Counted from the stretch's first letter, positions 25,590 to 34,289 are shown. The stretch: DNA of 64,000 nt from Paenibacillus solanacearum (GCF_910593845.1 NZ_CAJVAS010000020.1:48796-112795); one strand, 5' to 3'. Numbers and translations: made by a program. The notes: generated from the sequence alone by a model not told the origin.

Positions 25590-26084
25590 CTACCTTTTCA
25601 TCATAATCCGGACGGCTTTCTCCAGCCTTCGGTTTACCTTCGTAAAGAAACCTTCGTCTGCCGGAGAAATCGGCTGCACCAATATCGTGTATAATCCCAT
25701 CCGATTGCCTCCGAGCACGTCGGTCAGCATCTGGTCTCCAATGACAACCGTCTGCCCCGCTTCCAAATTCATGATGTGCAGCGCCCTGCGAAAAGATGCA
25801 TTGGTCGGTTTTTTCGCTCTATAAATGAAAGGCAGGGACAGCGGCTCGGCGAATTGGGTGACGCGCTCGCGTTGGTTATTGGAAACGATGACGATCTGAA
25901 AGCCGATTTGCCCGACGACCTTGAGCCAATCGATCAGCTCCGGCGTGGCAAGCGGCGCCTTCGCCCCAACCAGCGTGTTATCCAAATCCGTAATAATGCC
26001 ACGGTATCCCTGCTTGAACAATGCGTGCAGATCAATTTCGTAAATCGAGTTCACCTGTTGTTGCGGAATGAGCTTTTTCAGCAA
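25590..26084 (-). CDS. yqeG: YqeG-type HAD phosphatase
   Basis: A HAD subfamily IIIA protein of about 164 residues. Catalytic aspartates lie in IITDLDNTLVGAKAP; motif II is FQIVIVSNNQRE; the acidic end is VVIGDQMLTDVLGGNRMG. The substrate is unknown, although it always opens this operon. I place the start at a TTG (26082-26084), since GAGGTG lies six bases upstream and the product then begins MLKKLIP like its relatives; the GTG three codons earlier abuts the ribosome binding site. Confidence 0.9.
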   Translation of the reverse strand: MLKKLIPQQQVNSIYEIDLHALFKQGYRGIITDLDNTLVGAKAPLATPELIDWLKVVGQIGFQIVIVSNNQRERVTQFAEPLSLPFIYRAKKPTNASFRRALHIMNLEAGQTVVIGDQMLTDVLGGNRMGLYTILVQPISPADEGFFTKVNRRLEKAVRIMMKR

Positions 26085-26125
26085 AACGTTCACCTCGTGA
26101 ATTTGGACGGACCTATCTACGTCAA

Positions 26126-26155
26126 ACTATACCATATATGTCCTTTTTGTTGCAA
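26126..26155 (-). promoter_or_regulatory. Likely promoter of the yqeG operon
   Basis: On the minus strand TTGCAA (26150-26155) is followed after 18 bp by TATAGT (26126-26131) with a TG just before the -10, i.e. an extended -10. It is about 40 bp upstream of yqeG and partly overlaps the terminator of the upstream operon. Confidence 0.5.
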
Positions 26156-26190
26156 AAAGAAATAGGCCGCGCCGGACGCATGCCTATTTC
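26154..26190 (-). terminator. Terminator of the MoxR-DUF58-transglutaminase operon
   Basis: GAAATAGG (26159-26166) and CCTATTTC (26183-26190) form an 8-bp stem, followed on the minus strand by five T residues. It begins just past the stop of the transglutaminase-like gene. Confidence 0.75.
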
Positions 26191-26197
26191 TCCTGCA

Positions 26198-28423
26198 TTA
26201 CATTTGCGAACGAAGCTTCTCCACGCTTTGCGCGGTTTGCTTCCAATCTTCTTCCGTAACGTCCGTTTTGCTGTATTTGGCTTTTTCAAACTGGAACAGC
26301 ACCGTATCCAGCTCCGCAGCCATCCAGTTGCTCTGCTTCGTCCATCTGCGTACCGCTTCACGCAGCGTCTCATGCTCTTCGCGCACATAGCCGTAACGCC
26401 GGAATATGCGCAGCAGCCGTTCGCACTCGAAGATGATTTTTTGCTTCAGCAGCAGCGCACGCCTGCGGCGGGCCCATTCCATGATCAAATCGATCAACTG
26501 GAAGCGGCGCGCCAGGAAAGCCAGCACGGCAATCACGACAAGGACAGCGGCGCTCCAGCCGATATGCTTCCCGGTAATCCAGCCGCTGTCCGTTTCGGTC
26601 AAATCCGGCGCAGTCGCCGGGATTGCCGAGGTATCGACAGCCAATTCTTCCTCTGGTACGGCGCGCGGAAGCACGAAGCCGGCCGTCGGTTCGAACGGAA
26701 TCCATCCGTATCCGGCAAAATATACTTCCACCCACGAGTGCGCATCCGAGTTGCGCACGGTATACAGCCCGCCGACATCCGGATCGAGTAAGCCCTCATC
26801 CATCGTGAGGCCGAGCATCTCTTCATCGTACGCGCTCGTGCCGGAGGCGTACCCTTTTACCCAGCGGGCCGGAAGACCGAGCGTACGCGCCATGACGACC
26901 ATGGCGGAAGAATAGTAGTCACAGTACCCTTCCTTGATTTCAAACAGAAACCGATCCACGAAGTCGCGGCTGCGTCCTTTGGACAAATCCGGCTTATTCG
27001 TGTACGGATACGCCGTTTGCAAGTACTGCTCCAGCTTTTTGGCCTTATCGTATGCATTTACCGTATCCTTGGTAATGTCGGCCGCCAGCTTCCGTACGCG
27101 TTCTGGCAAGTTGTCGGGAATCTGCAGAAAGTCGGCCATGTCCGGTCTCGGCGACTCGGCCGGCAGCTTGCGCAGCGCTTCCTCGTCGATGACCGGCATT
27201 TGCGACACGACGGTATACATCTTCGGGTAAGGCTGCCGCTCACTGTAGCGAAGCTCGGACTGCGGCGCGTTCCATTGCAGCGGTTCAAACCCGCTCTTCG
27301 CGCCGTTAATGTCCGCAATCTTCTCCATCGCATAAGCGCCGAATAATACGGGATAGCGCTGGTCCGTCAGCAGCGTCACCGTCTGGACGACTTCCACGGT
27401 TTTCACTTTGCCGGCCGCCTGTCTCGGGTCCGGCACAACCGCCGCATCCGGCCGAACCGCGCTCCAGGCGCCCCGGCGTTCGCTGTCGCTCTCGTCCCAG
27501 CCGCGGCCGGTGTACAGCGAACGCGTCTCGCCCCGCCAATACCCGCGATGCGTCGTATCGATGGTCATGACCGGCGTGTAATCGAACTGAAACCCGCCGC
27601 CGAGCATCGTGTCGCTGCGGCTGTAGCCGGACGACGAATCGTAACCATCGATGGCGGCGGACACTTGAACGCCTTTGCCTGTGGTGAAATTCACCGGTTC
27701 GCCGCGAAATTGCCTCCATGCGGTGTACGGATCGGTCAGCAGCGGCCCGGTTTCGGGCATGAGCGCCCCTACAGCCACGGTCATGCTGATCAGGCTGATC
27801 ACCGGAACCGCGATGGAAGCCGGGTAATCCGCAAGCCGGCTCCAGGCTTCCGGATCTTTGCGGCGCAGGCGGCTGAAGTGGCTGAGAATAAGCAGAAACA
27901 ATCCGCAGCCTACGACGATGGCCACTTGAGGCCACAAATAGATGGACGAGAAGGAATCGCGTACACAGAGGGCGAGCACGCTGACGATCAGCAGCAAATA
28001 AATGCGCCACTTCGCTTCCGCGAACCAAATGACGGTCAAATACGTGACCCAGGCGCCAAGCCCGAACCAGAGATAAGGGGTAAGCTCATATAAATTCAAA
28101 AATAATTGCGATGAAAAGAAGCTCTGCAAATCCATTGAATCGATCACGTTATAGTGTTCAAGCACCCATACGTTGATCGCCACGATGGCAATCAGCTCCA
28201 GTCCCCCGCGTACAAGCCAGTGAAGCCTCGGCAAGTGCTCGAACAGCGCGGTCGCCAGCAAGGCGAGCTGTACGATGACGACCGTCTCCGGCAGCCACAT
28301 GCCCTCTTCCTTGCTGAACCAGATCGTAAACTGCAGCAGGAAAATACCGCACAGCAGCACTGCAAGCCGGTGCGTCCACCCTTCCCACAGCAGTCTTCTC
28401 CACCATGTCATCGTTTTGCTCAT
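26198..28423 (-). CDS. TgpA-type transglutaminase-like membrane protein
   Basis: A 741-residue protein with five to six N-terminal helices (to about 220), a large extracytoplasmic region with a transglutaminase/protease core (about 480-560), one further helix near 640 and a cytoplasmic DUF4129-like tail. The catalytic triad is visible as EGYCDYYSSAMVVMARTLGL (Cys), NSDAHSWVEVYFAGYGW (His) and PFEPTAGF (Asp-equivalent region). It follows DUF58 with an ATGA overlap and MoxR before that, a conserved MoxR-DUF58-TgpA trio thought to act in protein or envelope processing. The substrate is unknown. Confidence 0.9.
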   Translation of the reverse strand: MSKTMTWWRRLLWEGWTHRLAVLLCGIFLLQFTIWFSKEEGMWLPETVVIVQLALLATALFEHLPRLHWLVRGGLELIAIVAINVWVLEHYNVIDSMDLQSFFSSQLFLNLYELTPYLWFGLGAWVTYLTVIWFAEAKWRIYLLLIVSVLALCVRDSFSSIYLWPQVAIVVGCGLFLLILSHFSRLRRKDPEAWSRLADYPASIAVPVISLISMTVAVGALMPETGPLLTDPYTAWRQFRGEPVNFTTGKGVQVSAAIDGYDSSSGYSRSDTMLGGGFQFDYTPVMTIDTTHRGYWRGETRSLYTGRGWDESDSERRGAWSAVRPDAAVVPDPRQAAGKVKTVEVVQTVTLLTDQRYPVLFGAYAMEKIADINGAKSGFEPLQWNAPQSELRYSERQPYPKMYTVVSQMPVIDEEALRKLPAESPRPDMADFLQIPDNLPERVRKLAADITKDTVNAYDKAKKLEQYLQTAYPYTNKPDLSKGRSRDFVDRFLFEIKEGYCDYYSSAMVVMARTLGLPARWVKGYASGTSAYDEEMLGLTMDEGLLDPDVGGLYTVRNSDAHSWVEVYFAGYGWIPFEPTAGFVLPRAVPEEELAVDTSAIPATAPDLTETDSGWITGKHIGWSAAVLVVIAVLAFLARRFQLIDLIMEWARRRRALLLKQKIIFECERLLRIFRRYGYVREEHETLREAVRRWTKQSNWMAAELDTVLFQFEKAKYSKTDVTEEDWKQTAQSVEKLRSQM

Positions 28424-29667
28424 CCGCTCCGCCCCCCTAACCGGGTCGGAAGCTCCGGCAGCGTCTGGATCGCGTAGCCGGCAATTCCTTTGGCTTTCAG
28501 CTGCAGCATCCAGCTATCCTTCGCGGCAGGATCGCTAACGATCCAAAGATGGCAAGGATTCATCTGCTGCTGCTTCAGCCATGTCAATATTTGCAGCATC
28601 GGTTCGCCCGAGAGCGGGCTGACGATCGCCATAAAGCTGCCGGGCACAAGCTGCGGCACCTTCTCCAGCAGCACTTGCTTCAGCCCGACCGGACCGTCGG
28701 CCTCCACGTCGATAAAATGCTGCATCGCCGTGTTATAGACGGATTGCCCCGAACGGGGCTCGAAGTATACGTCATCGCTTCCCCGCGAAACGAGGCCGAA
28801 GGAGAGATCGCGAGTCGAGCCGTATTGGAACAAGGACGCCGCCACCGAAACGGCCAGCTCGAACGTTTCTTCCCCGCCGTATCCTTTCGCGAAGCGATCC
28901 AGCACCAGGTACGATTTCGGGAGCGATTCGCGCTCGAATTCCTTCGATTTCCACGTGCCTGTCTTGGCCGTAGCGTTCCAGTGAATCCGCGAGATGCGGT
29001 CGCCGTATATATATTCGCGCACCCCGTTAATTTGCGTCGTTTCCCGGGAAGCCCGCGTCGTCGTCGAATGGTGGTTCGTTCCTTTCAGCATATGGTGGAA
29101 TTGCTGCCATTCGCGGATCGGGACCATTTGCGGCAGCACGGAAATGCTCTGAGGCAAATCAATTGTGCCGCTATGCTCGAACAAGCCGAATATATCTTCG
29201 GTCACGCATTCTGTCCGGCCGAAATAATAATGCCCCCGGCGCATGGACGGCGTCTTGTACTCCCAGTGGGCCCTCCGCCTCCAGTCCGGCACAAGCGTTG
29301 CCTCGAACGTGAGCTCCCGCCCGGTCTTGTGGAACAAACGGTCCTTCACGAATATATACGGCATCGGCCAGAAGCCGGGGATTTGCAGTTGCAGCGAAAC
29401 CGTCAGAGACGTACCCGCTTCCACCGTCGACCCGTAGTCGACATTGGACAGCGTGCGGTTGCCCTGGGTTCTTCGAATGCCGCTCCATTGCCCTAGCAGC
29501 AAGTAGACGCTAAGAATGGATATAATAATAAACAGCATGAAAGCCAGCTTCCCGCCCTGGAACAATAAAAATCCCAGACTACACAAAAACGTGAGGAGCA
29601 CCGCCCAAAATTTGCGGCTGTACCGCGGCCGTTCCGCCAGCTTGTGGGCATAGGAAGATTTCATCAT
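28420..29667 (-). CDS. DUF58 domain protein
   Basis: A 415-residue protein with two N-terminal helices (about 20-60) that hold a cytoplasmic or surface DUF58 module with a von Willebrand A-like fold. The DUF58 signature is visible as VREYIYGDRISRIHWNATAKTG with LVLDRFAKGYGGEETFELAV after it. Partner of MoxR ATPases in most bacteria. The ATG chosen lies eight bases after GGGAG; a GTG five codons earlier overlaps the moxR coding end. It overlaps the transglutaminase-like gene by four bases, so translation is coupled. Confidence 0.9.
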   Translation of the reverse strand: MMKSSYAHKLAERPRYSRKFWAVLLTFLCSLGFLLFQGGKLAFMLFIIISILSVYLLLGQWSGIRRTQGNRTLSNVDYGSTVEAGTSLTVSLQLQIPGFWPMPYIFVKDRLFHKTGRELTFEATLVPDWRRRAHWEYKTPSMRRGHYYFGRTECVTEDIFGLFEHSGTIDLPQSISVLPQMVPIREWQQFHHMLKGTNHHSTTTRASRETTQINGVREYIYGDRISRIHWNATAKTGTWKSKEFERESLPKSYLVLDRFAKGYGGEETFELAVSVAASLFQYGSTRDLSFGLVSRGSDDVYFEPRSGQSVYNTAMQHFIDVEADGPVGLKQVLLEKVPQLVPGSFMAIVSPLSGEPMLQILTWLKQQQMNPCHLWIVSDPAAKDSWMLQLKAKGIAGYAIQTLPELPTRLGGRSG

Positions 29668-29669
29668 CG

Positions 29670-30629
29670 TCACTTCTCCCAACGTACGGGCACTTTCACC
29701 TGCTGGAATACGGATTGAAGCACGGACTGCACCGTCGCTCCCTCCATTCTGGCTTCCGCCTGGAGCAAAATCCGGTGGCCCAACACGTAAGGCGCCAAAA
29801 ACTTGATGTCATCGGGGATTACGAAATCACGCTCATTGAGCAGCGCATACGCTTTGGCCGCTTGTACGAGTGCCAGGGTAGCCCGCGGACTCGCGCCCAA
29901 AAAGATTGCGGGATGCTCCCGCGTCATACGAATAATGGCAACCAAATAAGCCGCTACCGCTTCTTCCAGATGGATCTGCTTGACCAGCTGTTGAATCGCG
30001 AGAATTTGGTTGCTTTCCGCAACAGGCTCGAGCGCGTCCAGCGGGTGCACTATGCTCTGCGAAACGATCATGCGCATTTCGGTCTGCTCGTCGGGATAGC
30101 CCAGACTGAACTTCATCATAAAACGGTCGAGCTGCGCTTCCGGCAAAATGTAAGTTCCCTCGAAATCGATCGGGTTTTGCGTCGCGAGCAGCAGGAACGG
30201 CTTTGGCAGCTCATGCGTCTCCCCGTCTACGGTAATATGGCGTTCTTCCATCGCTTCGAGCAAGGCCGACTGCGTCTTCGTCGTCGCGCGGTTAATTTCG
30301 TCGGCAAGTAATATATTGGTCATAATCGGACCCGGCCGGAACATGAACACTTCATCCCGGGGGTGATAAATGGATACGCCGGTAATATCGGTAGGAAGAA
30401 GATCAGGATTGCATTGTATGCGGCGGAACTGGCCGCGAATGGATTTAGCAAGCGCTTTGATCAAAACCGTTTTGCCCGTTCCCGGCACGTCTTCCAGAAG
30501 CACATGGCCTCCGGCCAGCATCGCCGTAAGCAGCAGTTTGATTTCATCGGTTTTGCCTAAAATGCATGATTCCAAATTTTCTTGTATCCGCTTTAACGCT
30601 TGAACTTCTTCTCTGATCATTGTCTCCAT
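29670..30629 (-). CDS. MoxR-family AAA+ ATPase
   Basis: A 319-residue chaperone-like AAA+ protein. Walker A is EDVPGTGKTVLIKALA, Walker B is NILLADEINRATTKTQSALLEAMEE, sensor 1 is LLATQNPIDFEGTYILPEAQ and sensor 2 is GASPRATLALVQAAKAYAL. MoxR proteins assemble or activate metal- or cofactor-dependent enzymes with VWA/DUF58 partners; here it heads the three-gene operon. GGAGG lies eight bases before the ATG. The 220-bp region upstream to the spoVAE terminator holds no other gene. Confidence 0.95.
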   Translation of the reverse strand: METMIREEVQALKRIQENLESCILGKTDEIKLLLTAMLAGGHVLLEDVPGTGKTVLIKALAKSIRGQFRRIQCNPDLLPTDITGVSIYHPRDEVFMFRPGPIMTNILLADEINRATTKTQSALLEAMEERHITVDGETHELPKPFLLLATQNPIDFEGTYILPEAQLDRFMMKFSLGYPDEQTEMRMIVSQSIVHPLDALEPVAESNQILAIQQLVKQIHLEEAVAAYLVAIIRMTREHPAIFLGASPRATLALVQAAKAYALLNERDFVIPDDIKFLAPYVLGHRILLQAEARMEGATVQSVLQSVFQQVKVPVRWEK

Positions 30630-30849
30630 GTTCCGGTCCTCCTTGAGTAGTGGGCTCGTATTATATACGCAACAAGAGGTCTAAAGTTCTATCTTCTTGT
30701 TTATGACAACAAACAGAAAGTAAGCAGCTTATTTACATTGTACAGGATTCCAAATTCGCCGTATACTTGTAAAAATGCTGAAATTGTTTGTATAATTACA
30801 CATTTCAGATTATTTTTACTAATCGCCGTTCAGCTCCAGGCGGAACGCC

Positions 30850-30878
30850 GAAAAAGCACCGGGAATATCCCGGTGCTT
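30850..30878 (-). terminator. Terminator of the spoVA operon
   Basis: AAGCACCGGGA (30854-30864) pairs with TCCCGGTGCTT (30868-30878), an 11-bp stem followed on the minus strand by a T-run. It is 18 bp past the spoVAE stop. Confidence 0.85.
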
Positions 30879-30895
30879 CTCTTGTGAAATCCGTA

Positions 30896-31270
30896 TTATC
30901 CTTGCGGTTTGAACACGAGCGCCGCCAGGAAAGAGAAGATGATCGCGGCCGAAATCCCCGCACTCGTCACCTCGAAAATACCAGTAATGATTCCGATCGC
31001 GCCGTTCGTCTTCAGCTCGGCCAGCGCGCCATGCACCAGCGAGTTGCCGAAGCTCGTAATCGGAACGGTGGCGCCGGCCCCGGCGAACTCGATAAAGCGT
31101 TCGTACAAGCTTTTGTTGCCGATCACGATGCCGTCGATCACGGCGCCGGCCACGACGAGCGTGCTCATCGTATGCGCAGGCGTCAGCCGCAATACATCCA
31201 TCAGCAGCTGACCTACAACACAGATGGCTCCCCCGACGACAAAGGCCCAGAAAAACTGCATCCAGTTCAT
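30896..31270 (-). CDS. spoVAE: Stage V sporulation protein AEb
   Basis: A 124-residue membrane protein with four helices of the SpoVAC/SpoVAE family. It would form part of the dipicolinate (Ca-DPA) channel in the spore inner membrane. Motifs include FVVGGAICVVGQLLMDVL and GAGATVPITSFGNSLVHGAL, shared with SpoVAC below. The ATG overlaps the spoVAD stop by four bases, and fixes the start 14 codons inside the longest frame. It is the last gene of the operon. Confidence 0.95.
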   Translation of the reverse strand: MNWMQFFWAFVVGGAICVVGQLLMDVLRLTPAHTMSTLVVAGAVIDGIVIGNKSLYERFIEFAGAGATVPITSFGNSLVHGALAELKTNGAIGIITGIFEVTSAGISAAIIFSFLAALVFKPQG

Positions 31271-32283
31271 TTCGTTCCCTCGCTTTCTATGGCAACTGCA
31301 TGCGCGATGCACGGGATGCTTTCACCCTGCTGGAACGACAGCGGGGATAAGAGCGCTCCCGTCGCCACGACAAGCACGCGCTTCAATTCGCCCTTGCTCA
31401 TCCGTTTCAATATATGCCCGTACGTGACGGTAGCCGAGCAGCCGCAGCCGCTTCCTCCCGCCTGCACGTCTTGCTTTTCCAAATCGTAGATCATCAGTCC
31501 GCAATCGTAATAATTCGTCTGGTGGATTGGAATATTATGCTTTTCCAGCAAATCGCAAGCAATCTGATAGCCTACCGATGCCAGGTCTCCGGTCACGATC
31601 AGATCATAGTAGCCGGGCTCGCGCCCGAAGTCGCGGAAGTGGGACTGCATCGTATCCACCGCCGCCGGCGCCATGGCCGCTCCCATATTGAACGGATCCT
31701 TGATGCCCATGTCGATCACCCGCCCGATCGTCGCTCCCGTGACGACCGGTCCTTTGCCTTCCTTCGCTACGACGGCCGCCGCCGCTCCCGTCACCGTGTA
31801 CTGCGCCGTAGGCGGTTTCTGCGAGCCGTATTCCGTCGGGTAGCGGAACTGCTTCTCCGCCGTGCTGTTATGGCTGCACGTACCGGCCATGACCCGATGG
31901 CCGAAGCCGGAATCGACGATCATCGAGGCGATCGCAAGTCCCTCCATCGAGGTGGAGCAAGCGCCGAATATGCCCAAATACGGGATTTGCATCGTCCGGA
32001 CAGCGAAGCTGTTGCTTATAATTTGATTCAGCAAATCACCGCCGACATAAAACTGAATATGATCCTTCGTCGTACCGGCATTTTCGATCGCCAGCTTGGC
32101 TGCTTCCTCCAGCAGCCTCTTCTCCGCCTTCTCCCAGCTGTCCTGCCCGACGAGCGAATCGGCATGCACGATGTCGAACTGGTCTCCCAGCGGACCTGAG
32201 CCTTCATCCGGTCCCACGACGGTGGCAGTACCAATGATGACGGGACGATTCGTAAACTCCCAGCTTTGATACCCTTTCAGCAT
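31267..32283 (-). CDS. spoVAD: Stage V sporulation protein AD
   Basis: A 338-residue thiolase-fold protein that binds dipicolinic acid at the inner membrane face of the spore. Recognisable segments are GYQSWEFTNRPVIIGTATVVG near the start, FGACSTSMEGLAIASMIVDSG (thiolase-like Cys region), AGTCSHNSTAEKQFRYPTEYG and QAGGSGCGCSATVTYGHILK. GGGGGTGA precedes the ATG. It lies one base after spoVAC and overlaps spoVAE. Confidence 0.97.
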   Translation of the reverse strand: MLKGYQSWEFTNRPVIIGTATVVGPDEGSGPLGDQFDIVHADSLVGQDSWEKAEKRLLEEAAKLAIENAGTTKDHIQFYVGGDLLNQIISNSFAVRTMQIPYLGIFGACSTSMEGLAIASMIVDSGFGHRVMAGTCSHNSTAEKQFRYPTEYGSQKPPTAQYTVTGAAAAVVAKEGKGPVVTGATIGRVIDMGIKDPFNMGAAMAPAAVDTMQSHFRDFGREPGYYDLIVTGDLASVGYQIACDLLEKHNIPIHQTNYYDCGLMIYDLEKQDVQAGGSGCGCSATVTYGHILKRMSKGELKRVLVVATGALLSPLSFQQGESIPCIAHAVAIESEGTK

Positions 32284-32284
32284 C

Positions 32285-32764
32285 TTATTTCACCCCCACG
32301 CCAAACGCCAGGTGAATCAAACCGATGATGAACGCAGCGACCGTGCCGAAGACGATAACGGAGCCGGCCAGCTTGAACATATTGCCGCCGACCCCGAGAA
32401 CGATGCCCTCACTCTTGTGCTCGAGCGCCGCGGAGCATACCGAGTTGGCGAAGCCGGTGACCGGTACGGCCGAGCCGGCGCCAGCCCATTGCGCGATTTT
32501 ATCGTAAACGCCGAAGCATGTCAGCACGACGGAAATAAAGATCAGCACCGCAACTGTCGGATTGCCTGCCGTCTGCTGCGTGAAGCCGAATACGTTGATG
32601 AACAACTGCATCAAGCACTGGCCGATAAGACAAATAAAACCGCCGACCAGAAACGCGCGGAGGCAATTTTTGAATACGGGGCGGGCCGGTTCCCGCGTTT
32701 TGGCGAGCTCCTGATATTCCTGCTGCGTCCAGGTTAGCTTCTGCATCTTCGTCTTCGTTGACAA
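32285..32764 (-). CDS. spoVAC: Stage V sporulation protein AC
   Basis: A 159-residue membrane protein of the SpoVA channel; SpoVAC acts as a mechanosensitive component for DPA release in Bacillus. Helices carry FLVGGFICLIGQCLMQLFIN and GAGSAVPVTGFANSVCSAAL. I place the start at TTG (32764) eight bases after AAAGGGGG; an ATG six codons later is the alternative. The much longer open frame upstream overlaps the DUF421 gene and is spurious. Confidence 0.93.
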   Translation of the reverse strand: MSTKTKMQKLTWTQQEYQELAKTREPARPVFKNCLRAFLVGGFICLIGQCLMQLFINVFGFTQQTAGNPTVAVLIFISVVLTCFGVYDKIAQWAGAGSAVPVTGFANSVCSAALEHKSEGIVLGVGGNMFKLAGSVIVFGTVAAFIIGLIHLAFGVGVK

Positions 32765-32795
32765 CTGCGATTCCCCCTTTGGAATGATCGTTAAT

Positions 32796-33656
32796 TTAAC
32801 GCTTGAGCAGCGGCGTAACGGCTTCGACAACCTTGGCCATTTGCTCCGAGCAGCGGCCGTACATGCGCTTGGCTGCAAACTTTTCCGTCGCCAGGCTGAA
32901 TAGCGCAAGATCCGCCTCGCATTTTTTTAGCGTAGCGAACAGCGTCTCTTTCTGAGACGCTTGCGGGAGCTGGAGCATGTCGTCAAACACATCGACCCGA
33001 AGCTGGCCGTAGGCGTCCACTTGTCCGAGAAATACATTCTCCAAGGTTACGCCTATTTTCTCCAACTCGGTGAGCAACCATTCCCGGCTCAAACCGTACG
33101 CAGCCAGCGGCTCGTCCAATATGCTGCCGTCCATAATGACCGTCTGCGTCTCCCGTTCCGGACCGACTGCAATCCCCAGCTTTTTCGGAGTCAGCGGCTG
33201 ATGTTCCGGTTTAAGCAGCACGCTCAATTCCCCCGTCGTTTCCAGTACGGCGAATTCAACGTCAGCCATATTGAAGACGTTTTTTTTACGAAGCCGCCCC
33301 AGCAGCTCATCGGCGGAATAGCGTTCTTTTTTCAAATTCTCCTCGAGCACTTTGCCTTCCTTAATAAAGATCGTGCCTTTGCCCTCGACGAGCTCCCTGA
33401 TTCTTTTGCTTCTGAGCGAGATCAGCTCGAATAGGAGCGGAACGGAGAACCAGACCGCTATAGCCGCGATGCCCAGCATAAAGTGGGCTCCAATATCTGT
33501 AGAAATGAATCCGGCAAGCTCCCCGAGCGTAATGCCCGCTACATATTCAAAGAAGGTGAGCTGGGAAATTTGTTTTTTTCCCAAAATACGGGTAAGCAAA
33601 AACAATACAGCGACAGCGACTATCGACCGAACCGCAATGTGCGTCCACTCCGGCAT
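32796..33656 (-). CDS. DUF421-DUF1657 ('2Duf') spore membrane protein
   Basis: A 286-residue protein. Residues ~1-85 contain three helices of DUF421 (YetF/YrbG type; TRILGKKQISQLTFFEYVAG), then the soluble YetF-like domain to about 215. The last ~60 residues (LFATLKKCEADLALFSLATE, KFAAKRMYGRCSEQ, MAKVVEAVTPLL) align by eye with the separate DUF1657 protein encoded at 33826. This DUF421 plus DUF1657 fusion is the '2Duf' protein of spoVA2mob operons, which raises wet-heat resistance of Bacillus spores. It heads the spoVAC-AD-AEb operon (31-bp gap). The ATG nine bases after GGAG was chosen over a TTG three codons earlier. Confidence 0.85.
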   Translation of the reverse strand: MPEWTHIAVRSIVAVAVLFLLTRILGKKQISQLTFFEYVAGITLGELAGFISTDIGAHFMLGIAAIAVWFSVPLLFELISLRSKRIRELVEGKGTIFIKEGKVLEENLKKERYSADELLGRLRKKNVFNMADVEFAVLETTGELSVLLKPEHQPLTPKKLGIAVGPERETQTVIMDGSILDEPLAAYGLSREWLLTELEKIGVTLENVFLGQVDAYGQLRVDVFDDMLQLPQASQKETLFATLKKCEADLALFSLATEKFAAKRMYGRCSEQMAKVVEAVTPLLKR

Positions 33657-33682
33657 TGTACTCAACTCCTTTTGTATTCAAA

Positions 33683-33704
33683 GCATGATCGTTCATGATC
33701 ATGC
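33683..33704. repeat. Palindrome upstream of the 2Duf gene
   Basis: GCATGATC and GATCATGC flank GTTCAT, an 8-bp inverted repeat in the gap between the divergent 2Duf and DUF1657 genes. It could be a hairpin in the 2Duf leader or a regulator site. Confidence 0.4.
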
Positions 33705-33825
33705 GCACGCGGCAGCTGGAACATATAAATTATTTGCCAAAAGCGATTTTGTTATTTATTGGATATTTTTTACATTCATTGCACAAAAATAGAATGTACA
33801 TATTATCGAGGTGGAGGTGAGGACA

Positions 33826-34032
33826 ATGACAGTTGCATCCCAAGTCAAAACGACGCTGGCTTCCCTGAAAAGCGCGCAAGCAAGCCTTGAAACGTTCGCG
33901 CTGAGCACGCAAAACCAGGAAGCGAAATCGATTTTTGAAAACTGCGCGAAGCAAACGCAGCAAATCGTGGATCAAGTAAGCGGCCGCGTGCAGCAGCTCG
34001 AAAGCGAGGAGCCGCAGTACAAAGGTTTCTAA
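33826..34032 (+). CDS. DUF1657 small sporulation-associated protein
   Basis: A 68-residue all-helical protein: TVASQVKTTLASLKSAQASL, ETFALSTQNQEAKSIFENCA, KQTQQIVDQVSGRVQQLESE, then EPQYKGF. This is a full-length DUF1657 protein of the kind found with SpoVA2 operons. The start is the ATG following GGAGGTGAGGACA, five codons inside the longest frame. It is divergent from the 2Duf-spoVA operon and convergent with a YjcZ-like peptide gene. Its own function is unknown. Confidence 0.88.
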   Translation: MTVASQVKTTLASLKSAQASLETFALSTQNQEAKSIFENCAKQTQQIVDQVSGRVQQLESEEPQYKGF

Positions 34033-34050
34033 TTCGTCTCGACGCAGCAA

Positions 34051-34085
34051 AAACAGCCTTTCCCGATCGCGGGGAAAGGCTGTTT
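34051..34085. terminator. Terminator between DUF1657 and the YjcZ-like gene
   Basis: AAACAGCCTTTCCC (34051-34064) pairs with GGGAAAGGCTGTTT (34072-34085), a 14-bp stem. The better T-run follows on the minus strand; it can serve both convergent genes. Confidence 0.8.
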
Positions 34086-34098
34086 GCTTTGGGGCGCG

Positions 34099-34176
34099 CT
34101 ATACAAACGATATGACGATCAGCAGCAGTACAAACAGGACAAGAATCAGCAAAACCTCAGAATGCAATGATTCCAT
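34099..34176 (-). CDS. YjcZ-like 25-residue sporulation peptide
   Basis: An ATG with GGAGG seven bases upstream opens a 25-codon frame. The peptide is ESLHSEVLLILVLFVLLLIVIS-like: a short polar start, then a single uninterrupted hydrophobic helix ending FV. This matches the form of the YjcZ/YosX-type small membrane proteins annotated as sporulation proteins (ALIVVLFILLIIVGA type). It lies in the spoVA neighbourhood and ends before the shared terminator. The assignment rests on composition, the ribosome binding site and context. Confidence 0.6.
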   Translation of the reverse strand: MESLHSEVLLILVLFVLLLIVISFV

Positions 34177-34280
34177 ACAAGTTCCTCCATCCGGGAAGTC
34201 GGCTCGCTGGTGCATCATATGACCTGCATAAAAAATTAGCCTGTGCTTTCGCCCAGCCTATAGGCGTTTTTTGAAATCGA

Positions 34281-34289
34281 TGTTATAAT
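34281..34289 (+). promoter_or_regulatory. Extended -10 upstream of the uronate isomerase-like gene
   Basis: TGTTATAAT is a perfect TGn-extended -10 element about 60 bp before the start codon. No good -35 is seen 17 bp upstream. Confidence 0.4.
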
